Of a DNA stretch of 64,000 nucleotides, positions 1 to 13,856 are shown piece by piece. The position numbers and the translations under genes were made by a program. Origin of the DNA: Penicillium oxalicum. Lineage: Eukaryota; Ascomycota; Eurotiomycetes; Eurotiales; Aspergillaceae. A model generated the notes under the pieces. The model was not told the DNA's origin, did not search any database, and saw only the letters and a program-made list of their open reading frames with translations. Location: the NCBI RefSeq assembly GCF_001723175.1, contig NC_064652.1:186001-250000 (forward strand). The letters run 5' to 3'. Numbering within the stretch: the stretch's first letter is position 1; every line of letters starts with the position of its first letter.

Positions 1-397
1 CCCGCCATTGATTGCAGCGGGGAAGCTGAGTCGCGCCTCGTCCGATATTTCGCCTAAATCCAGTCCAACCGGTATGGGGATAGACGTGCAGACACGATGG
101 GTCTCGGCACGGTCAACCCCCATTCGGGATTACACCGACGTGGTCGGCTCTCTCAAGGCGCAATCGTGGAGAATATTCAATCTACCATACCTGCCACCCC
201 CACCCTTTTCTCCGTAAAAGTGGAATGATGCAATGTGGGTGGTGAGGCATCGGCTGCAGGTATAAAAAGTGTAGAACCCTTTTCTCCTCGAGGGAGATGG
301 CCGCCACAAGCGCGAAGCGTCTGCATCATTCCCTAAGCTCGAGTCCATTGGAGGTCGACTGTCGTCCAGTCCGATCTCCTCGTTTGTCGGATTCACC
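1..397 (+). promoter_or_regulatory. lacA promoter and leader
   Basis: This stretch lies upstream of the beta-galactosidase. A TATAAAA box is visible at 261-267, about 130 bases before the start codon at 398. I see no convincing gene in it, and its other end is the window edge. Confidence 0.5.
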
Positions 398-3300
398 ATG
401 ACGCGAGCTACTCGTCTCATCTATGGGCTGGGGGCCGTGGCATCCTTGCTCAGCACCGCCATCGCGACGGAGGCTCAGACTACCAAGGACTGGCCATTAC
501 AAGATGATGGCTTGAACCAGGTCGTGCAATGGGATCACTACAGCTTCCACATCAATAACCAACGGATCTTTGTTTTCTCAGGAGAGTTCCACTACTGGCG
601 CATTCCAGTGCCCGGTCTCTGGCGTGATATTCTCGAGAAGATCAAGGCAGCTGGCTTCACAGCGTTTGCGTTCTACTCGAGCTGGGGCTATCATGCGCCC
701 AATAACCACACGCTCGATTTCACCACCGGTGCGCATGACTTCACCCCTTTGTACGAATTGGCCAAAGAGCTGGGCCTCTACATTATCGTTCGCCCAGGCC
801 CGTATGTCAATGCCGAAGCCAGTGCCGGAGGATTTCCTCTGTGGCTGACGACTGGTGAATACGGCACGCTTCGCAATAACGATACCCGCTACACAAAAGC
901 CTGGACGCCGTACTTCACCAAGTTGTCCGAGATCACGAGCAAGCACCAGGTCACCGGGGGTGGGAACACCCTTGTCTATCAGATTGAGAACGAATATGGA
1001 TCACAATGGGAGGGGTGGGCTTCAGAACGTCAACCCAATGAGGATGCCATCGCCTACATGGAACTCCTCGAGGCCAATGCCCGCGCCAATGGTATCACTG
1101 TCCCATTGACGTCCAACGATCCCAACATGAACTCTCACTCCTGGGGCAGTGATTGGTCCAATGAGGGCGGCAATGTCGATGTGGCAGGACTGGACTCATA
1201 TCCGTCGGTGAGTTTTTGAATATCCCCGTCTCGTCAAATCCGATGAATAACTCCGAAGAATTGGCACGACTGACTTTCCTTCCTTCTCTCATTTGGTAAA
1301 CAGTGCTGGACCTGCGACCTAAGTCAATGTACCTCCACCAACGGCGCATATGTTCCATTCCAGGTGTTGGACTACTACGACTATTTCCAAGAATCCCAAC
1401 CAAACCTGCCTTCATTCATGCCCGAATTCCAAGGCGGATCATTCAATCCCTGGGGTGGTCCCGAGGGTGGCTGCCCTCAAGATATCAACCAGGACTTTGC
1501 TAACCTCTTTTACCGCTGGAACATCGGTCAGCGCGTCACGGCGATGAGCTTGTACATGTTGTTTGGTGGCACCAATTGGGGTGCCATTGCGGCGCCGGTC
1601 ACGGCGAGTAGCTACGACTATTCAGCCCCCATCTCGGAGGATCGATCCATTGGAGATAAATACTATGAGACCAAGCTGCTGGCTTTGTTCACTCGTTCCG
1701 CCAAAGATCTGACCATGACAGATCTCATCGGCAATGGCACTCAGTACACGGACAATGCGAATGTCCGTGCATACGAGCTTCGGAATCCCGAGACCAATGC
1801 CGGCTTCTACGCCACATTCCATAGCAACACGTCCATTGGCTCAAATGAAGCGTTCCATGTCAAGTTGAACACCTCTGCTGGTGCTCTGACGGTACCAAAG
1901 CACGGTGGTGTCGTTCGTTTGAATGGACACCAGTCCAAGATCTTGGTTACCGATTTCAAGTTTGGCAAGGAGACCCTGCTGTATTCCACCGCTGAAGTCC
2001 TGACATATGCTGTCTTTGAGAATACTCCAACCTTGGTCCTTTGGGTGCCAGCCGGAGAGTCGGGCGAATTCAATATCAAGGGTGCAAAGAAGGGATCTGT
2101 CAGCGCTTGTCACGGTTGCTCGAGTGTTGGCTTTTACCCCGAACATGGCGGACTCACAGCCACCTTTACTCAGTCCTCTGGCATGAGTGTACTAGAGATC
2201 GACAATATTCGAGTCATTTTGCTTGACAGAAAGTCTGCGTATAAGTTTTGGGCTCCAGCACTTACCAACAATCCCCTTGTGCCCGAGACTGAGACCGGTT
2301 AGTTCGAACTTCCACCCAACGGAACCCCTTTCCCCCCCGGAAAAGAAATCTAACGTATGTCCCCAGTGCTCGTTCAAGGACCGTATCTTGTTCGCGGAGC
2401 CGGTGTTTCCGGGTCCAAACTGGCTCTGACTGGCGATAACACTGACAAAACGGTGCTCGAGGTCTTTGCTCCCAAGAACGTCAAGTCGGTCACCTGGAAT
2501 GGAAAAACAGTTCATGTTGAACGTACAGCATACGGTAGCTTGAAGGGCTCAGTCGAGGCACCCAAGACCATCAAGCTCCCTTCATTTGGCTCCTGGAAGT
2601 CCAATGACAGTCTGCCCGAGCGATTGGCTTCCTATGACGACTCTGGTGCAGCATGGGTCGGTAAGTATTTATCTCGGACGTATTTTGTGATAATCCCACA
2701 CGCTTTGACTGACTTCATTCGTCAGACGTCGACCACCAGACTACTTCGAACCCACTTAAGCCTAAGACTCTGCCTGTCATGTATGCTGATGAATATGGTG
2801 AGTGAACCGCTGTCCTGTGGTCTGAAGGATCTCTCCCACTGACCATGGCCAGGGTTCCACAACGGTGTCCGTCTCTGGCGAGGATATTTCAACGGTTCCG
2901 CTACGGGGGCCTACATTAACGTTCAAGGTGGATCTGCTTTGTAAGTCTTCTCGAAATGCATCTCTCCCCCCACACATATACCTCCACGATCTAACATTCG
3001 GATTCCAGTGGCTGGTCCGCATGGCTCAACGGCAAATTCATCGACTCCTTCCTAGGCGATGCCAGCCACGACCAGGGCAACCTCACTCTCTCCTTCTCAA
3101 ATGCCACCCTCAGCACCACTGAGCCCAATGTTCTCCTCATCGTCCACGACGATACCGGCCACGACGAGACTACGGGCGCTCTGAACCCACGCGGTATTCT
3201 CGAGGCCCAGCTTCAGGGCTCTGCATCCGGCTTCACTCACTGGCGCCTCGCCGGTACCGCCGGCGGCGAGTCGAATCTCGATCCAGTTCGCGGTGTATAC

Positions 3301-3780
3301 AACGAAGATGGTCTGTACGGTGAACGTGTTGGCTGGCATCTTCCCGGGTTCGACGACTCGAAATGGCCCACCACCACCAGCCTCGGTTTCAAGGGCGCCA
3401 CGGTGCGATTCTTCCGCACCACCGTCCCCTTGAATTTCCCTTCTGGCACGGATGTGTCGGTATCGTTTGTCTTGTCGACTCCCGCCGGTAGCACCAAGGC
3501 GTATCGTGCGCAGATCTTCATCAACGGATATCAGTACGGTCGGTACAACCCGCATATCGGAAATCAGGTCATCTATCCGGTTCCGGCGGGGATCTTGAAC
3601 TACAACGGGGAGAACACGGTGGTCGTGGCTCTTTGGGCTCAGACCGAGGCCGGTGCGGATATCAAGGTGGACTGGCGGGTGAATTATGTGGCAGACAGTT
3701 CGCTGGATGCGGTCACTTTGTCGGAGAAGGCGGAGGATTTGCGGCCCAAGTGGACTGAGGAGCGGAACAAGTTTGCCTAG
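398..3780 (+). CDS. lacA: Secreted beta-galactosidase, glycoside hydrolase family 35
   Basis: Hydrolyses terminal beta-galactosyl residues of lactose and plant cell-wall galactans outside the cell. Six exons join in frame: 398-1207, 1304-2297, 2367-2660, 2726-2797, 2853-2940 and 3009-3780, giving about 1009 residues, normal for fungal GH35 enzymes. All five introns are GT-AG and short. The first ~26 residues form a signal peptide (basic start, hydrophobic core, then ATEAQT). The acid/base motif QIENEYG puts the catalytic Glu at about residue 199. The motif PSFMPEFQGG carries the nucleophile Glu at about residue 311. The rest matches the large multi-domain beta-rich body of the family (for example GGTNWG after the barrel, and jelly-roll segments such as WLNGKFIDSFLGD). 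Several N-glycosylation sequons (NHT, NNT, NTS) fit secretion. GH35 identity is firm. Which paralog (lacA, B, C...) cannot be decided from one locus. Confidence 0.95.
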
Positions 3781-5966
3781 GTCAGCAGGAGAAGCAGCAC
3801 CACCACCACCAGGCATAGACAGGACGCACAGGGAAAAAAAAATCTGTACTTTACTCACTTCTGTATCAGATCTGTTCGAAACGATGGAACGAGACGCTGG
3901 TGGTGACTGAGAAATGGCTAGTTTCATGAGGGATCAGCTTACCGTTCACTTAGAATGATCAGGGCCGACCTGCAATCAAGCGTGTTGTCACCAAGAATTG
4001 ATCTTTTCCTCTGTGTCACCCTGATCGTAGCCGGAGCCTGAGCTGGCTCATTCCAGCAAGGTTAGGAAATGGAGGTTATTCCCACCATCATATCTACGCT
4101 AGGATTGGTATACACCGGTCCTCTCCTTCGATCTCCAAAGAGTCCAGCCCTTACCCAGTCGTCGGCAACCGATAACCCTGTCTCCTGTCCTTTTCAGATC
4201 TTGAGCGAGGTACATCCTACGCAGCAGTGTTGGCATCACCGGTAAGAAGCTCCGGATCGAGGGTAGAGGGACTTATGAAAGGCTTTCCAACCCCAATTTT
4301 GTTCCGCTGTCCGCGCAATTGGTCACAAATCAACGCTGGCTGGGGAGCTTGCTTGGGGCATGCAGCCCGCGCGGTACTCATTATTCTCCGCTAATTATGG
4401 GTCAAATCCCTAGCGAACATCACTATCAACTTATCTTGTCGACGGCCCTTGAGGTACGTTGTCTTTGAGATCGAAGGTGAAATCCGCAGGGGATCAATTC
4501 AACAAGTACGAGAGCAACGAGTGTGTCGACGTAGTCATACTGCATGGATATTGTGCATGCATCTGATCCGCCCACAGAGGATCGGGGCTAATCTGATCTG
4601 GTCTGATCTGATCTGCCGGACAGTCCGATTCCGACTCGGACTGCATCATCCGATCCACCGCAACGGCGACGGGACAGCTGCGATCGCACAAAATGCCGCG
4701 CGAGCCGCATCAATCGTCCAGCCCGGCTGTGTTGAGTAGATTGGGACAATTGGGAGCTCTTCAGGACCGCTGATTGGAGATCAGAAGCTCTCTAGACACT
4801 CGATGTTGTACATACGTCCTGGAAAAGTCAAGACCAAGACCACGTTCGAGTCCTAGGAAAAATTATACGACACCCGTCTGCACTTATGCAGCTCTTGTAT
4901 ACGATGAGATGGTTTCCCAACCGAGATTCTGATACGGGCGGATCTACGCTGATTGGGCCCATCGGGGCCAAAAGGGGGGGAGGGGGGGGGGCAAATGAAG
5001 CGACCTTGTCCACCGAGATCCATGGAACGTGAGAATATCGTCTGACAACTGCAGCCGTTCCCGCACCACGCACGCTTTCCATGGTGGGGAGCTTGTTAGG
5101 GAACCGAGCGGCGTCGTTCGCTCTTTGGTGATTGAACCGTCGACCGAGACAGGGGGGAAAGGCCTCGCGGCGACAAAGTTCAAGGGACATACAAGGTTCA
5201 CCACATTACTGTCGTGCACCGAAGATCTGGGGCCCGCAGTTAGAGGCAGACTGGGACGGACGGTTCGAGCGATCTGTCTCAAAAAAAAAACAAACTCAGG
5301 AGACTTGATGCGGACATCTCAGAGTTGCTGCGCGGTGCAACACCGCAGTGCTCTGTACTCTGGGGCAGATGGTGAAAGCCGAACGCCAGAATCCTCAACT
5401 CATCAAAATTCGCGATCAGATACCTTTTCACCAACAAAGAGGCCCCGTCCCTCATTCGTGTGCTCCCATCCTTCATAATGAGAGGTGACGAGATGGGGCG
5501 GAAATCGGTGGCAGTTTGGTCCTACCTTGCTCGCCCTGATCCCTCAGTATGGAGATGAGGTTCTTCTCTCCCACCGCCGAACTAGTATCATGTCCATTTG
5601 AGTTCGGTGCATGGCTATCCAACAAACCACAGCCCTGTCGACATCTGCTCCTCGACATCCCGTCAGAGCAACGCGTGCACGTGCCGGTTGGGAATCCACT
5701 CTCCGTCTCGCTGGGCGCGTGAGGATTCACCCGTGGGCGTGGAGATTCAGGAGGCTGGCCGAGAGGGACAGCATCGACCCCATCGCGATTCAAGTTGGCT
5801 CCATCTTCGTGGCGTCGCCTGTGGAAACGAATCTGCTGCTTTTCTCTTTTCTTGTCCTAGGTTGATTTTTTGGAGCTCGATTCTTTGGGGGTTCCTCATC
5901 ATCTACTTTGGTTCCCTTTCGCTGTAGTCTTCCAGGAACCAAGTGATCGAATGTGCCACTGCCTTT

Positions 5967-5987
5967 TCTCTCTCTCTCTCTCTCTCT
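5967..5987 (+). repeat. (TC)n dinucleotide tract
   Basis: About ten TC units in non-coding DNA between lacA and the BNI4-like gene. Confidence 0.7.
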
Positions 5988-7641
5988 TTTGGCGGAATTC
6001 TCCCCGTCGTAGGGGATTTTCACTTCAAGACCAAACTCTGAACCTGCCGCAGCGATCAATGTCTCCGACTCCCCCGCGAGCTATCATGCCCGTGCTAAGT
6101 CTTTTTTTTTTCCTTCGTCCCAGGCACAGCCGCAACGTGCATGCTCCTCTGCGGCGCGACATCAGTCTTCAACGCATCAGATGCGATCGGCCTCCAATGA
6201 ACATGGACCGAGGTAACTAGACCAGTATGTCCAATTGTAACCGTTCTCCCATCAAGATCAACGCTTCACTCCAGATCCTGGAAGCCTCCACCAGGGTTGC
6301 GGAATAGACAGGATGATATGAGCCAGGTGAGTAGGATTGCCAGCCGATGTTGAGATCTTTGGTGGTCGCAAGCCACGCGACCGACAAGTTGTCTTGTGGT
6401 GTCTCGAGACCCCTTCCGTAAAATCATATTGTGAGGATGACTATGCAGGCCATATTGCCCGTGCTGCATCGTACTATTGCAGCCTCTGCCTGAGCGGAAT
6501 TGGCAAATCAGAGGGCGAGTCTCGCGAGTACCGTTGCCTCCGCTTCTGAGACACCGGCACTAATGCAGCCACTGGCATCGTCTACAGTTGCGGGTGAGAC
6601 AGTGTTCAAAAAAAGACCCCCCCCCCCGTCATCATCGCTCGAAGAAGGTCGATCCTGGATTGGTAGGTACCCGATCATGATACCATGTCTGGCAATCGTT
6701 CTGTTTTCTCTCTTTTTTTTCCCCTTCTTTTTCTTCTAATGCGCTCCGATCAGCGATTTCATCGCTCAGCATTCCTCATTCTGCCTTTGAAAGCCGGGGA
6801 TTTTCAGTGTCATGTTGATGGAGCCCACATTCATGACCTGGGAGTGATTGGGTGTCCGGTCGGAGGTTCTGTCTCCATCGCGATCTGATTTGCAGGTGAT
6901 CCGCGTCGGAGCACATCAAAACAATTTATGATCGCGCATAAAAAAAAAGGTAGGTAATCCTCCCGGCATCGATGGCAGGTGATTTGATTTCCCATGTCTC
7001 CTCCGCCGGACCTCGCTCCACAGTCTCCATAATTAGGATCATAATGCGTCTGGCACTCGCATCGCCGAGACATGCCTAGGATCATGGGAATCGACCGTCA
7101 TATGGATTCGCTGGTCAACTTTGTTCGTTTGCTTCTGCCTCTTTTGCTGCGTCCTCCTCCTCCTTCATGTCGATTCAATCTTAAAGACTGGGCAGCGCTT
7201 TGATTTGGGGTGCGATCCAAGTCAAGTCCATTCACAGTTCCACCTCTCCGACGGCTCTTTCTACCCTATCGGACAACGCCTCGGTCCCCCGGACCTGCAT
7301 GGAAACAACAGTCGACCAGAGATTACATTCGTCGCCCATTGTCGGCCACCTGCCATCTATCGCCAGATTCAACCCCTCCGACTCTGGCTTCGGCAGCAGT
7401 CAAGTCGACCTCTTTCCCCCATCTCCACGCGTGGCCACAGAGATTCGGTCCGATTGGGGAAACCCTCCCCGTCTCTGAGCAGAGAGCCGTAGGAGGGGAC
7501 GTACAAGGCTGGAAATGGAAAGTATCATTTTGCAAGGGTCATATCCGCCAGCCGCGAGGCTATCTCCCCGTAGAGCTTCTTTGCGGAATGCCCGTCTGTA
7601 TATTGAAATGAGTTGGTTGGTCTCTGTGGGGGAGTGGATTT

Positions 7642-7659
7642 GGGGGGGGGGGGGGGGGG
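7642..7659 (+). repeat. G18 homopolymer
   Basis: Eighteen consecutive G in the gene-free region before the BNI4-like gene. Length may be uncertain. Confidence 0.8.
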
Positions 7660-8973
7660 ACCATCGAATGGAGCACTAGTGACTTTCGCCAATAATGTCA
7701 AACATCACGGCTGATCCAGTGTGATGGCCTTGAGAGATGGTCCTCAAACCCCGACAGGGCCTTTGTACAGCAGACAGCGTACGGGATTTCTCAGCTCACC
7801 AAGTCACTCGACTCGCTACAGCGTAGTCCACACCTTGTCCTTTCGTTCACACGTGTATTCTTTCACTTTGACCTGCGAGCCAGTTCATGGACGAGGTTCC
7901 TTTGCCATCGGGACACTAATTTCACGCTGGTCCGGTACCGAGTACCGGTTTACTTCCACCGTTCACTACTGCCACGCCGACAGCCAAAAGAGCCAACTGA
8001 TACCGCGGTGGTCGAACGGCTCTCTCTCCCCCCCCTTTCCAGCTTCCACTTGGATTTCCCTTTTGCCCCCCCTTCCTCCTTCCCGTTTCTATCCAATTTC
8101 TCTCTTCCCCCCCAAAAAAGATCTCAACACCTTCCCTTTTACCCACCCCACCCTCCTCCTCCATTCTCTCCCCCTCTCTTTCTCTCTCCCAGTTTACCTC
8201 CAAGCGGCACTCCTCCGTGCCCTTCTTGGTGCTGGTCTCTTGATTCCTTTTGGGGGTCACCTCTTCAATTCTTGTATATGCCTCTCTGACATCCCCTCGC
8301 TTTCGTTTCCCCTTATCTCCCTCCCCCCCAAATCACGACTGGCCATCGTCGGAGGTCTCTCGTACCGACCTGGACTACCTTTCGTTTCTATCACTCGCCT
8401 GGTTTCGAGTTCCGCATTACACCTTTTTTTTCTTTCCCTTTTTTTTCCATCTTTGCTTGCCACTTCAATCCAGCCTTCAACATCGCGCTTATCACTCTTT
8501 TAATCACTGTACAACCATTAAGTTCTTGATGTTCATGTTTCCTCCAACAGGTAGGTTTTCCCCTGCTGCCCCTGGCTGACGCGTTGTCCCTCGCTCCCTC
8601 CCGCCCCAAGAACTGGTCCACTCGGAAACAAAGCTTGACGGCACGGGGAACAAGATTCTGCCTGTTTCGCTCCCTTTTCTTCTTCTCCCTCACCCGTCCA
8701 CTCCCATACACTTTGGTCGTGATGATCGTGTCGCCCATCATCATGATCACGATAACATGAACTCTGCGCTAACATCCGCCCACGGGGGATCTTCGCACTA
8801 GCCCTCCATTCGGTTCCTGCACTGTCCTAACCTTCCCGCTCTCTATCCGACTCGATCAGCCATCACATCTCCTGTCGTCGTGGCCCACAAGTCCAGATCC
8901 AACACGATCATCGCGGGCTCTAGACGCTGGACAAATCTCCCCCGGAGCGTCTCGGTGAAGACGGGGAATAGCT

Positions 8974-11411
8974 ATGGCTGCACTGGTTCAAACGATCTCT
9001 CAACATAGCAGCACAGTTCCCGTGCTCCAGACTCGTCCGACCTCCTCCTCCTCCAATAATACTTTCATTCCGCCGACGATCCCGAACTCAGGTCCCGTCT
9101 ACCAGAACATGTCGTGGGGCACTTTCAATAACGGCAATACCGGGGTGTATCGCCCCGGCCACCCGGTTGTGGCACCATATGCCTACACCCCCAGTCTGAG
9201 TCCCGGTGCCCCATCTCCCACCGCTCAGCACCGCCAGTCGTGGGCGCCTCATCTGCGTCCGGAGCATCGAACTTCCTCCGCTCCAGCGATCCACCAAGTC
9301 GCACCGCACGGGTCTCATTCAGGGACCTCACGTTCCAACAATCCTGCAGCTGGTTCTGTATCCAATTCGTCGTCTTCAAACGCCTCCTTTCGCTCCCACC
9401 TCTCCAAAGACGACACGGCTCTCCCTTCTCGGCCCCTGAGAACGGAGCAACCGCCCCGCCCCGTGTCCATGGCCAACCTCCCCTCTCCCACCGTTCCTTC
9501 CCCTTCTGCCTCGGCGACCACCGCCAAACCATCCCCCAACCGTTACCGTCGTCCCAACCAACAACGTGCGGACAGCTTCCAGTCCCAGTCCTCCGGATTG
9601 GTGTCGACCCCTCCCGCGGTGGAGGACAAAGTGCAGAGTGGCTCCGCCCCCGTCCTTCGATCTCCCGGCCACAATCGTGTCTCGAGCGTGGATGATGCGT
9701 CCCCGCAGGAAAAATCACAGCCTGAACTCGCCAAGCGTTATCGGCGCCGGAGTTTGGGAACCATGGACTCAGCCACGTATCCCCACCTGGATCTGCAGCT
9801 TCCGACACCAGCGGCGTCGTCGCCCCAGCCGGGTGCATATGATTTCATCGCGTTTGATTCCGGCCCGCGACCCCGGTCGTCCCACTCCCATCGGGATAGC
9901 GTAGCCAGTGCCCATTCGACACAGTCCTCGTCTTCCTCGGTAAGTCTCTCATCTCTCTACACGCAAAAACAGGGTCGCCCCCCGGATGCGCAATGACATC
10001 TGACTAACCATGGTCGTTCTGCCAGCTTCGGGAGGCTTCTCCCTCCGAGACGGGTTCCACCACCGGCAAGGCCGGGCGGACGGAGGACAAGCGGGTCAAC
10101 AAACCGTCGCCCCTGTCGCAGCAACCGTCCAGTACACCGGAATCCCCCAAGGTTGCCCCGGCCACGACACAGAAATCCACGACGGCGACATCACCCCCGG
10201 AAGCCTCGCCGGCTGCCAAGCGCTTGGCTGAATTGAAAAATGACCAGAAGCGTCCCGGCAAGTCACGACTCCGACGCGCCTTCTCCTTCGGCAGCGCCTC
10301 AGAGCTGCTGAAGGCCTCCTCCGCCCAGCAAACGGCTGCGAGACGCGAGGCGGCGGCAGCCGAACAAGCCCGCCGTGAGGCTCTTCGGGAAGAGTTAGGC
10401 GAGGAACAGGCGGCTATTGCGGAACAGCAAGAAGCAAGTGGGTTGGGGGAGAGTATCTACTCCCATCAAGGCAACTTCTTCCGTGGCTCCACGGATGCGT
10501 TGTCCGTCTCTTCAACCGCCTCCTCCGCCTCCATGATGCTTCGCAAGATGGGCAAGGGCATGAAGCGAGGTGGTCGGTCGCTGGTGGGACTCTTTCGTCC
10601 AAAGTCCATCGCGAGCGTCAGCTCCCTGGAAGGTGCCGGGGCGTCCGATCAGCCCATGGCCGCCCCCAAAATCTCCGTGATCAACGTTGAAGGGGAGCGT
10701 GCGGAGTTGGAAAGCGTAACAGTGAATCCAGATCCGCAGGACATGCCCCGCGGCGGGACTGTGTTCCCCAGATCCGAAGGGCCGTCGGAGCCTCGCCGAT
10801 CCGTCTCCGTGCGCGAGCGGTCTCAGCAACGCAGTGTCTCGGATAATACCGCCGACACGCGTAAAAGTATCATGGGAGGAGATCGTGAGCGTGCAGAAGT
10901 GCTGTCCAAGATTCGCAAGACCAGAGGCATCCTGAAGAAGACTCACTCGGATCTTGGAGTCTCCTTACACGGTCGGGCACAGAACGGCAGTGACTCGCCT
11001 CATTCCAGTGCCCCGCCCACCCCCGATGATGGATCCCGGGCGGCTCGCCCCGGCGAGCACATCAAGATTGCCGGCGAGGACTACTTCATGTCGCAAGGTG
11101 GACGGTTCACGGGGGATGACCCCAAGAGCGCCCCGATGACCCCTCAGCCGACCTCACGAAACATCATGTTCAGTCCCCGCATTCAGTTCCACGACACCTG
11201 GCCGAGTGGCGAGTACGATCGTCGTGGTGACATTGCGACCTGCAATCGCTTAACACCGCTGCTTGCCCAACAGATTCGGGAGGAGATCAACAACTTTAAG
11301 ATGGTAAGTGCCCGCACCGATCCACCGGGCCTTTTGTGGTCAACTGCTAATCCGTGCGAGCAGGAGATGGAAGTTCACGAAAATTCCAAGATTTACACGC
11401 ACTTCATCTGA
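8974..11411 (+). CDS. BNI4-like protein with C-terminal PP1-docking region
   Basis: Probable adaptor that brings the type 1 phosphatase to sites of cell-wall synthesis, as yeast Bni4 does with Glc7 at the bud neck. Three exons (8974-9939, 10026-11303, 11364-11411) give about 763 residues. Most of the protein is Ser/Pro/Thr-rich and looks disordered. Conserved islands are a basic patch (SRLRRAFSFGSASELL), an Ala/Glu-rich helical stretch (EAAAAEQARREALREEL) and the last ~65 residues. That tail has an RVxF-type PP1 docking motif (RNIMF, residues 700-704), followed by NRLTPLLAQQIREEINNFKM and ending EMEVHENSKIYTHFI, which resembles the Bni4 family tail. Intron 2 (11304-11363) is 60 nt with no stop, so its retention would only insert 20 residues. 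Assignment to the BNI4 family rests on the tail and is moderate; the gene itself is clear. Confidence 0.7.
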
Positions 11412-13856
11412 TTTCCCCTTGACTTGGTCGGAACCATCCGGGCAAGGCGAGTTGGATTACCATGCTCGATTGTCCGCAAGCATTACACCCCACATCCATA
11501 GATCTGCATTTCTTTTGGCGATCGGGCGGTGTTCGATGAGTATTGATTCTATCTCTTTTTTCTGTCGCCGTCGCCGTGTCCCACACCGTGCCGCTTGTGC
11601 CTCGCCCGGAATGCCCTCCCCGAGGACACCGGGCGGGGCGCACCTGATTGCGTTTCTTGAGAAATGACTCTCAATCGCATCTCGACACCGGATTCATGCG
11701 TTTCATCTCTTTGGCGGCTCGATGTCCAGGCATTGGCTTCTTCTTATAGCGTACCGATTTTCCAGTGTGCCTCTTACGTACCGCACCGTCTTACCCAATT
11801 TGTTGCTTGCAAGGCCGGAGTGTTCCTGCTACATGACTTCTCCCGCATCGGCACTCTGGTCTTATGAACATTGCTTTTCCACGTTCTTCTCCGAATTTCA
11901 CAAGAGCGATCGTCAAGCCCCCTCATTCTCTTTTTTTCCCCCCTCTCATTGGATTCGTTCTGATTACACTTTGGTTGCTGTCCTTTTCGCGTGCATTCTC
12001 ATTGAAACATTGTCATTGACCACCGGGAGCGTTTTGCAACTTGGGCCTACTTTTTTTTCCCGTGTCTGTTGATCTTCCTACTTTCTTTTTTCCCTCCATA
12101 TCTTTCCCCTCCAATTCTCATCTGTGGATTTTTTTTTTCTTCACCTCGTGTCTCATTTCGTCTTCAAGCACATCATTTTATCATGGTCATGTCAGGCCTC
12201 GATCTTCTTTATCGGATTGTTTCCTTGAATTATCATCTTCACTTCTCGCCTAATTGTAGCCCGAGCGTTGGTCATTTGCGAATCTCTTCGTTCCGTGGGA
12301 AGGTAAATGTAAAGCCGCGTAGCACAAAACTATCCTAGAGTCAGCATGGCCCTGCGTCAGCATCCGATGAATGCGAATGGGTCCGATCCGTTGGAAACGT
12401 GGGAATCAGGCAGGTACCTATTGGGAGGGAGGGGTGCAGTCAGCTCTGGCCACCTACCAGGGCTGCAATATTGTATGCCGAGGCTGCTGGGTGGGCGGCT
12501 GCGATTAAGCTCTGTCGCTAGGTCGTACGCTGAAACGCATTCAGCGGCATCAAGTAGTCCGAGTCGGTATTTTTCAGGTACCGAGTCAATTCCGGAACTT
12601 TGGGCGAATCCCAAGGGATAAGCTTAGACCTATCCATTCCATCCCGTCCAGGTCCAGCGGGAAAGCATTTTCGATTCCAATCCAACTTGCGTCCCTGTAT
12701 TCGGACCGTGGACCGACGCGGATGCGGAACCATGGTCGTCTCTCTCGATTTCCGCATTATATTATAGTTAGAGTGGACGATTTCCATTCCACCATCGTCC
12801 AGGTCAGACAAATCTGATATATTCCTCTCCCATTCCTCCTGCTTCTAATGGGTATAGGTCCAGTCGGAATGGACCTTTTAGAAATCGCTAGATTCATGAG
12901 CATTAGGGGAGGGGGGTTTTTTTGTATTGAAGTGAGATCTCGAGAATTGGGCAGGACACTGAATCAAATGATTCATGTAGATAGCGAGTTCCACAAATTT
13001 TCAAAGCATTTGCGATGAAGCTCGATCGACTAGAGGTCAATTGGAAAATTCGCGGGGACTTTGAGTGTTCTAGGTAGTTGGCAGTTGAGTTTGGTCGAAA
13101 TTGATGATGATGGATGGCATGGGTTATATAGTTTCGGAGCGGATGAATCCATCTTTGACTACCTTGGGCTGGCCCGGAGGACACTTGGATTTTTATACGG
13201 AGAGGTAGGTAGGCTTGTATATATGCTACCAGACCGAATGAAAAGATGACATCACCAAACTAAACACCCCCCCCCCCCCCCTTTTTTTTTTTTTTTCTTT
13301 TAACCTACTAGGAGATCATCGAGATAGGACGGCATTCCCGGGGATCTAGACCGCTTATTCTGATCTTATCTTGATGGATGTGCATACCTGGTATGAAAGT
13401 CGCATTCCTTGAAGCTTCCAATTAAGCTACCGGGTCCACGTTTTGTCTTCTCCAGCCTAAGGAATGCAGATTATAGGGAAACGCCAAGTCTTCCCCCCCC
13501 CCCTGTCTGGTCTTTCAACCACGTGTTTCCCACTTCGGGGAATAGATTGACTGAATTTGAAGATGAAATGACAGATGTTTCAAATGGAACTCGGTCATTT
13601 CGGGGTTCTCGACCCGGGCGGTTCTGATCTTGGCTTATATGTTGCTCATGCTTGGCGGGGGGTCACCTCCATCTATTCCTTCACTACATACTGGATCCGA
13701 CACTCATAACCCAACGCACCGCCATGGGCTGACTTCCTAGTACTCATATGGCGTGCGGACTTGATGAATGGAGACGCCGACTCGAGCTTTCTTCCATCGT
13801 TGCCCACCATAGGAACACCAATACCTCTCTTTCTGATTCCAACCCGATATTCTGGC
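11412..13856. other. Gene-free region downstream of the BNI4-like gene
   Basis: No coding frame is convincing. T-rich DNA follows the BNI4-like stop (about 11900-12180). A run of 15 C directly followed by 15 T lies at 13267-13296. Confidence 0.45.
13267..13296 (+). repeat. C15-T15 double homopolymer
   Basis: Fifteen C followed directly by fifteen T, about 0.6 kb from the BrlA-like relic. Simple sequence. Confidence 0.8.

Larger units (their letters stand above)
3781..8973. other. Gene-free region between lacA and the BNI4-like gene
   Basis: About 5.2 kb with no reading frame that looks coding. It holds a (TC)n tract at about 5967-5987, an 18-G run at 7642-7659, and a long pyrimidine-rich stretch at about 8010-8470 on the plus strand. 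That stretch probably belongs to the promoter or 5' leader of the gene starting at 8974. A 260-codon frame inside it is low-complexity Ser/Pro/Leu and was not accepted as a gene. Confidence 0.5.

Noticed and set aside
3097..3927. 276-codon minus-strand frame over the lacA 3' half
   Set aside because: Antisense shadow of the last lacA exon, which has strong GH35 similarity on the plus strand.
7721..8503. 260-codon plus-strand frame before the BNI4-like gene
   Set aside because: Pyrimidine-rich DNA read as Ser/Pro/Leu/Phe-rich low-complexity peptide with no motif. The neighbouring frames are equally open, as expected for biased composition in a leader or promoter.
9125..9838. 237-codon minus-strand frame
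   Set aside because: Antisense shadow of BNI4-like exon 1; low-complexity and without motifs.
12769..12800. Imperfect inverted repeat TGGACGAT...ATCGTCCA
   Set aside because: Only eight-base arms with a 12-base spacer; expected by chance in a window this size.
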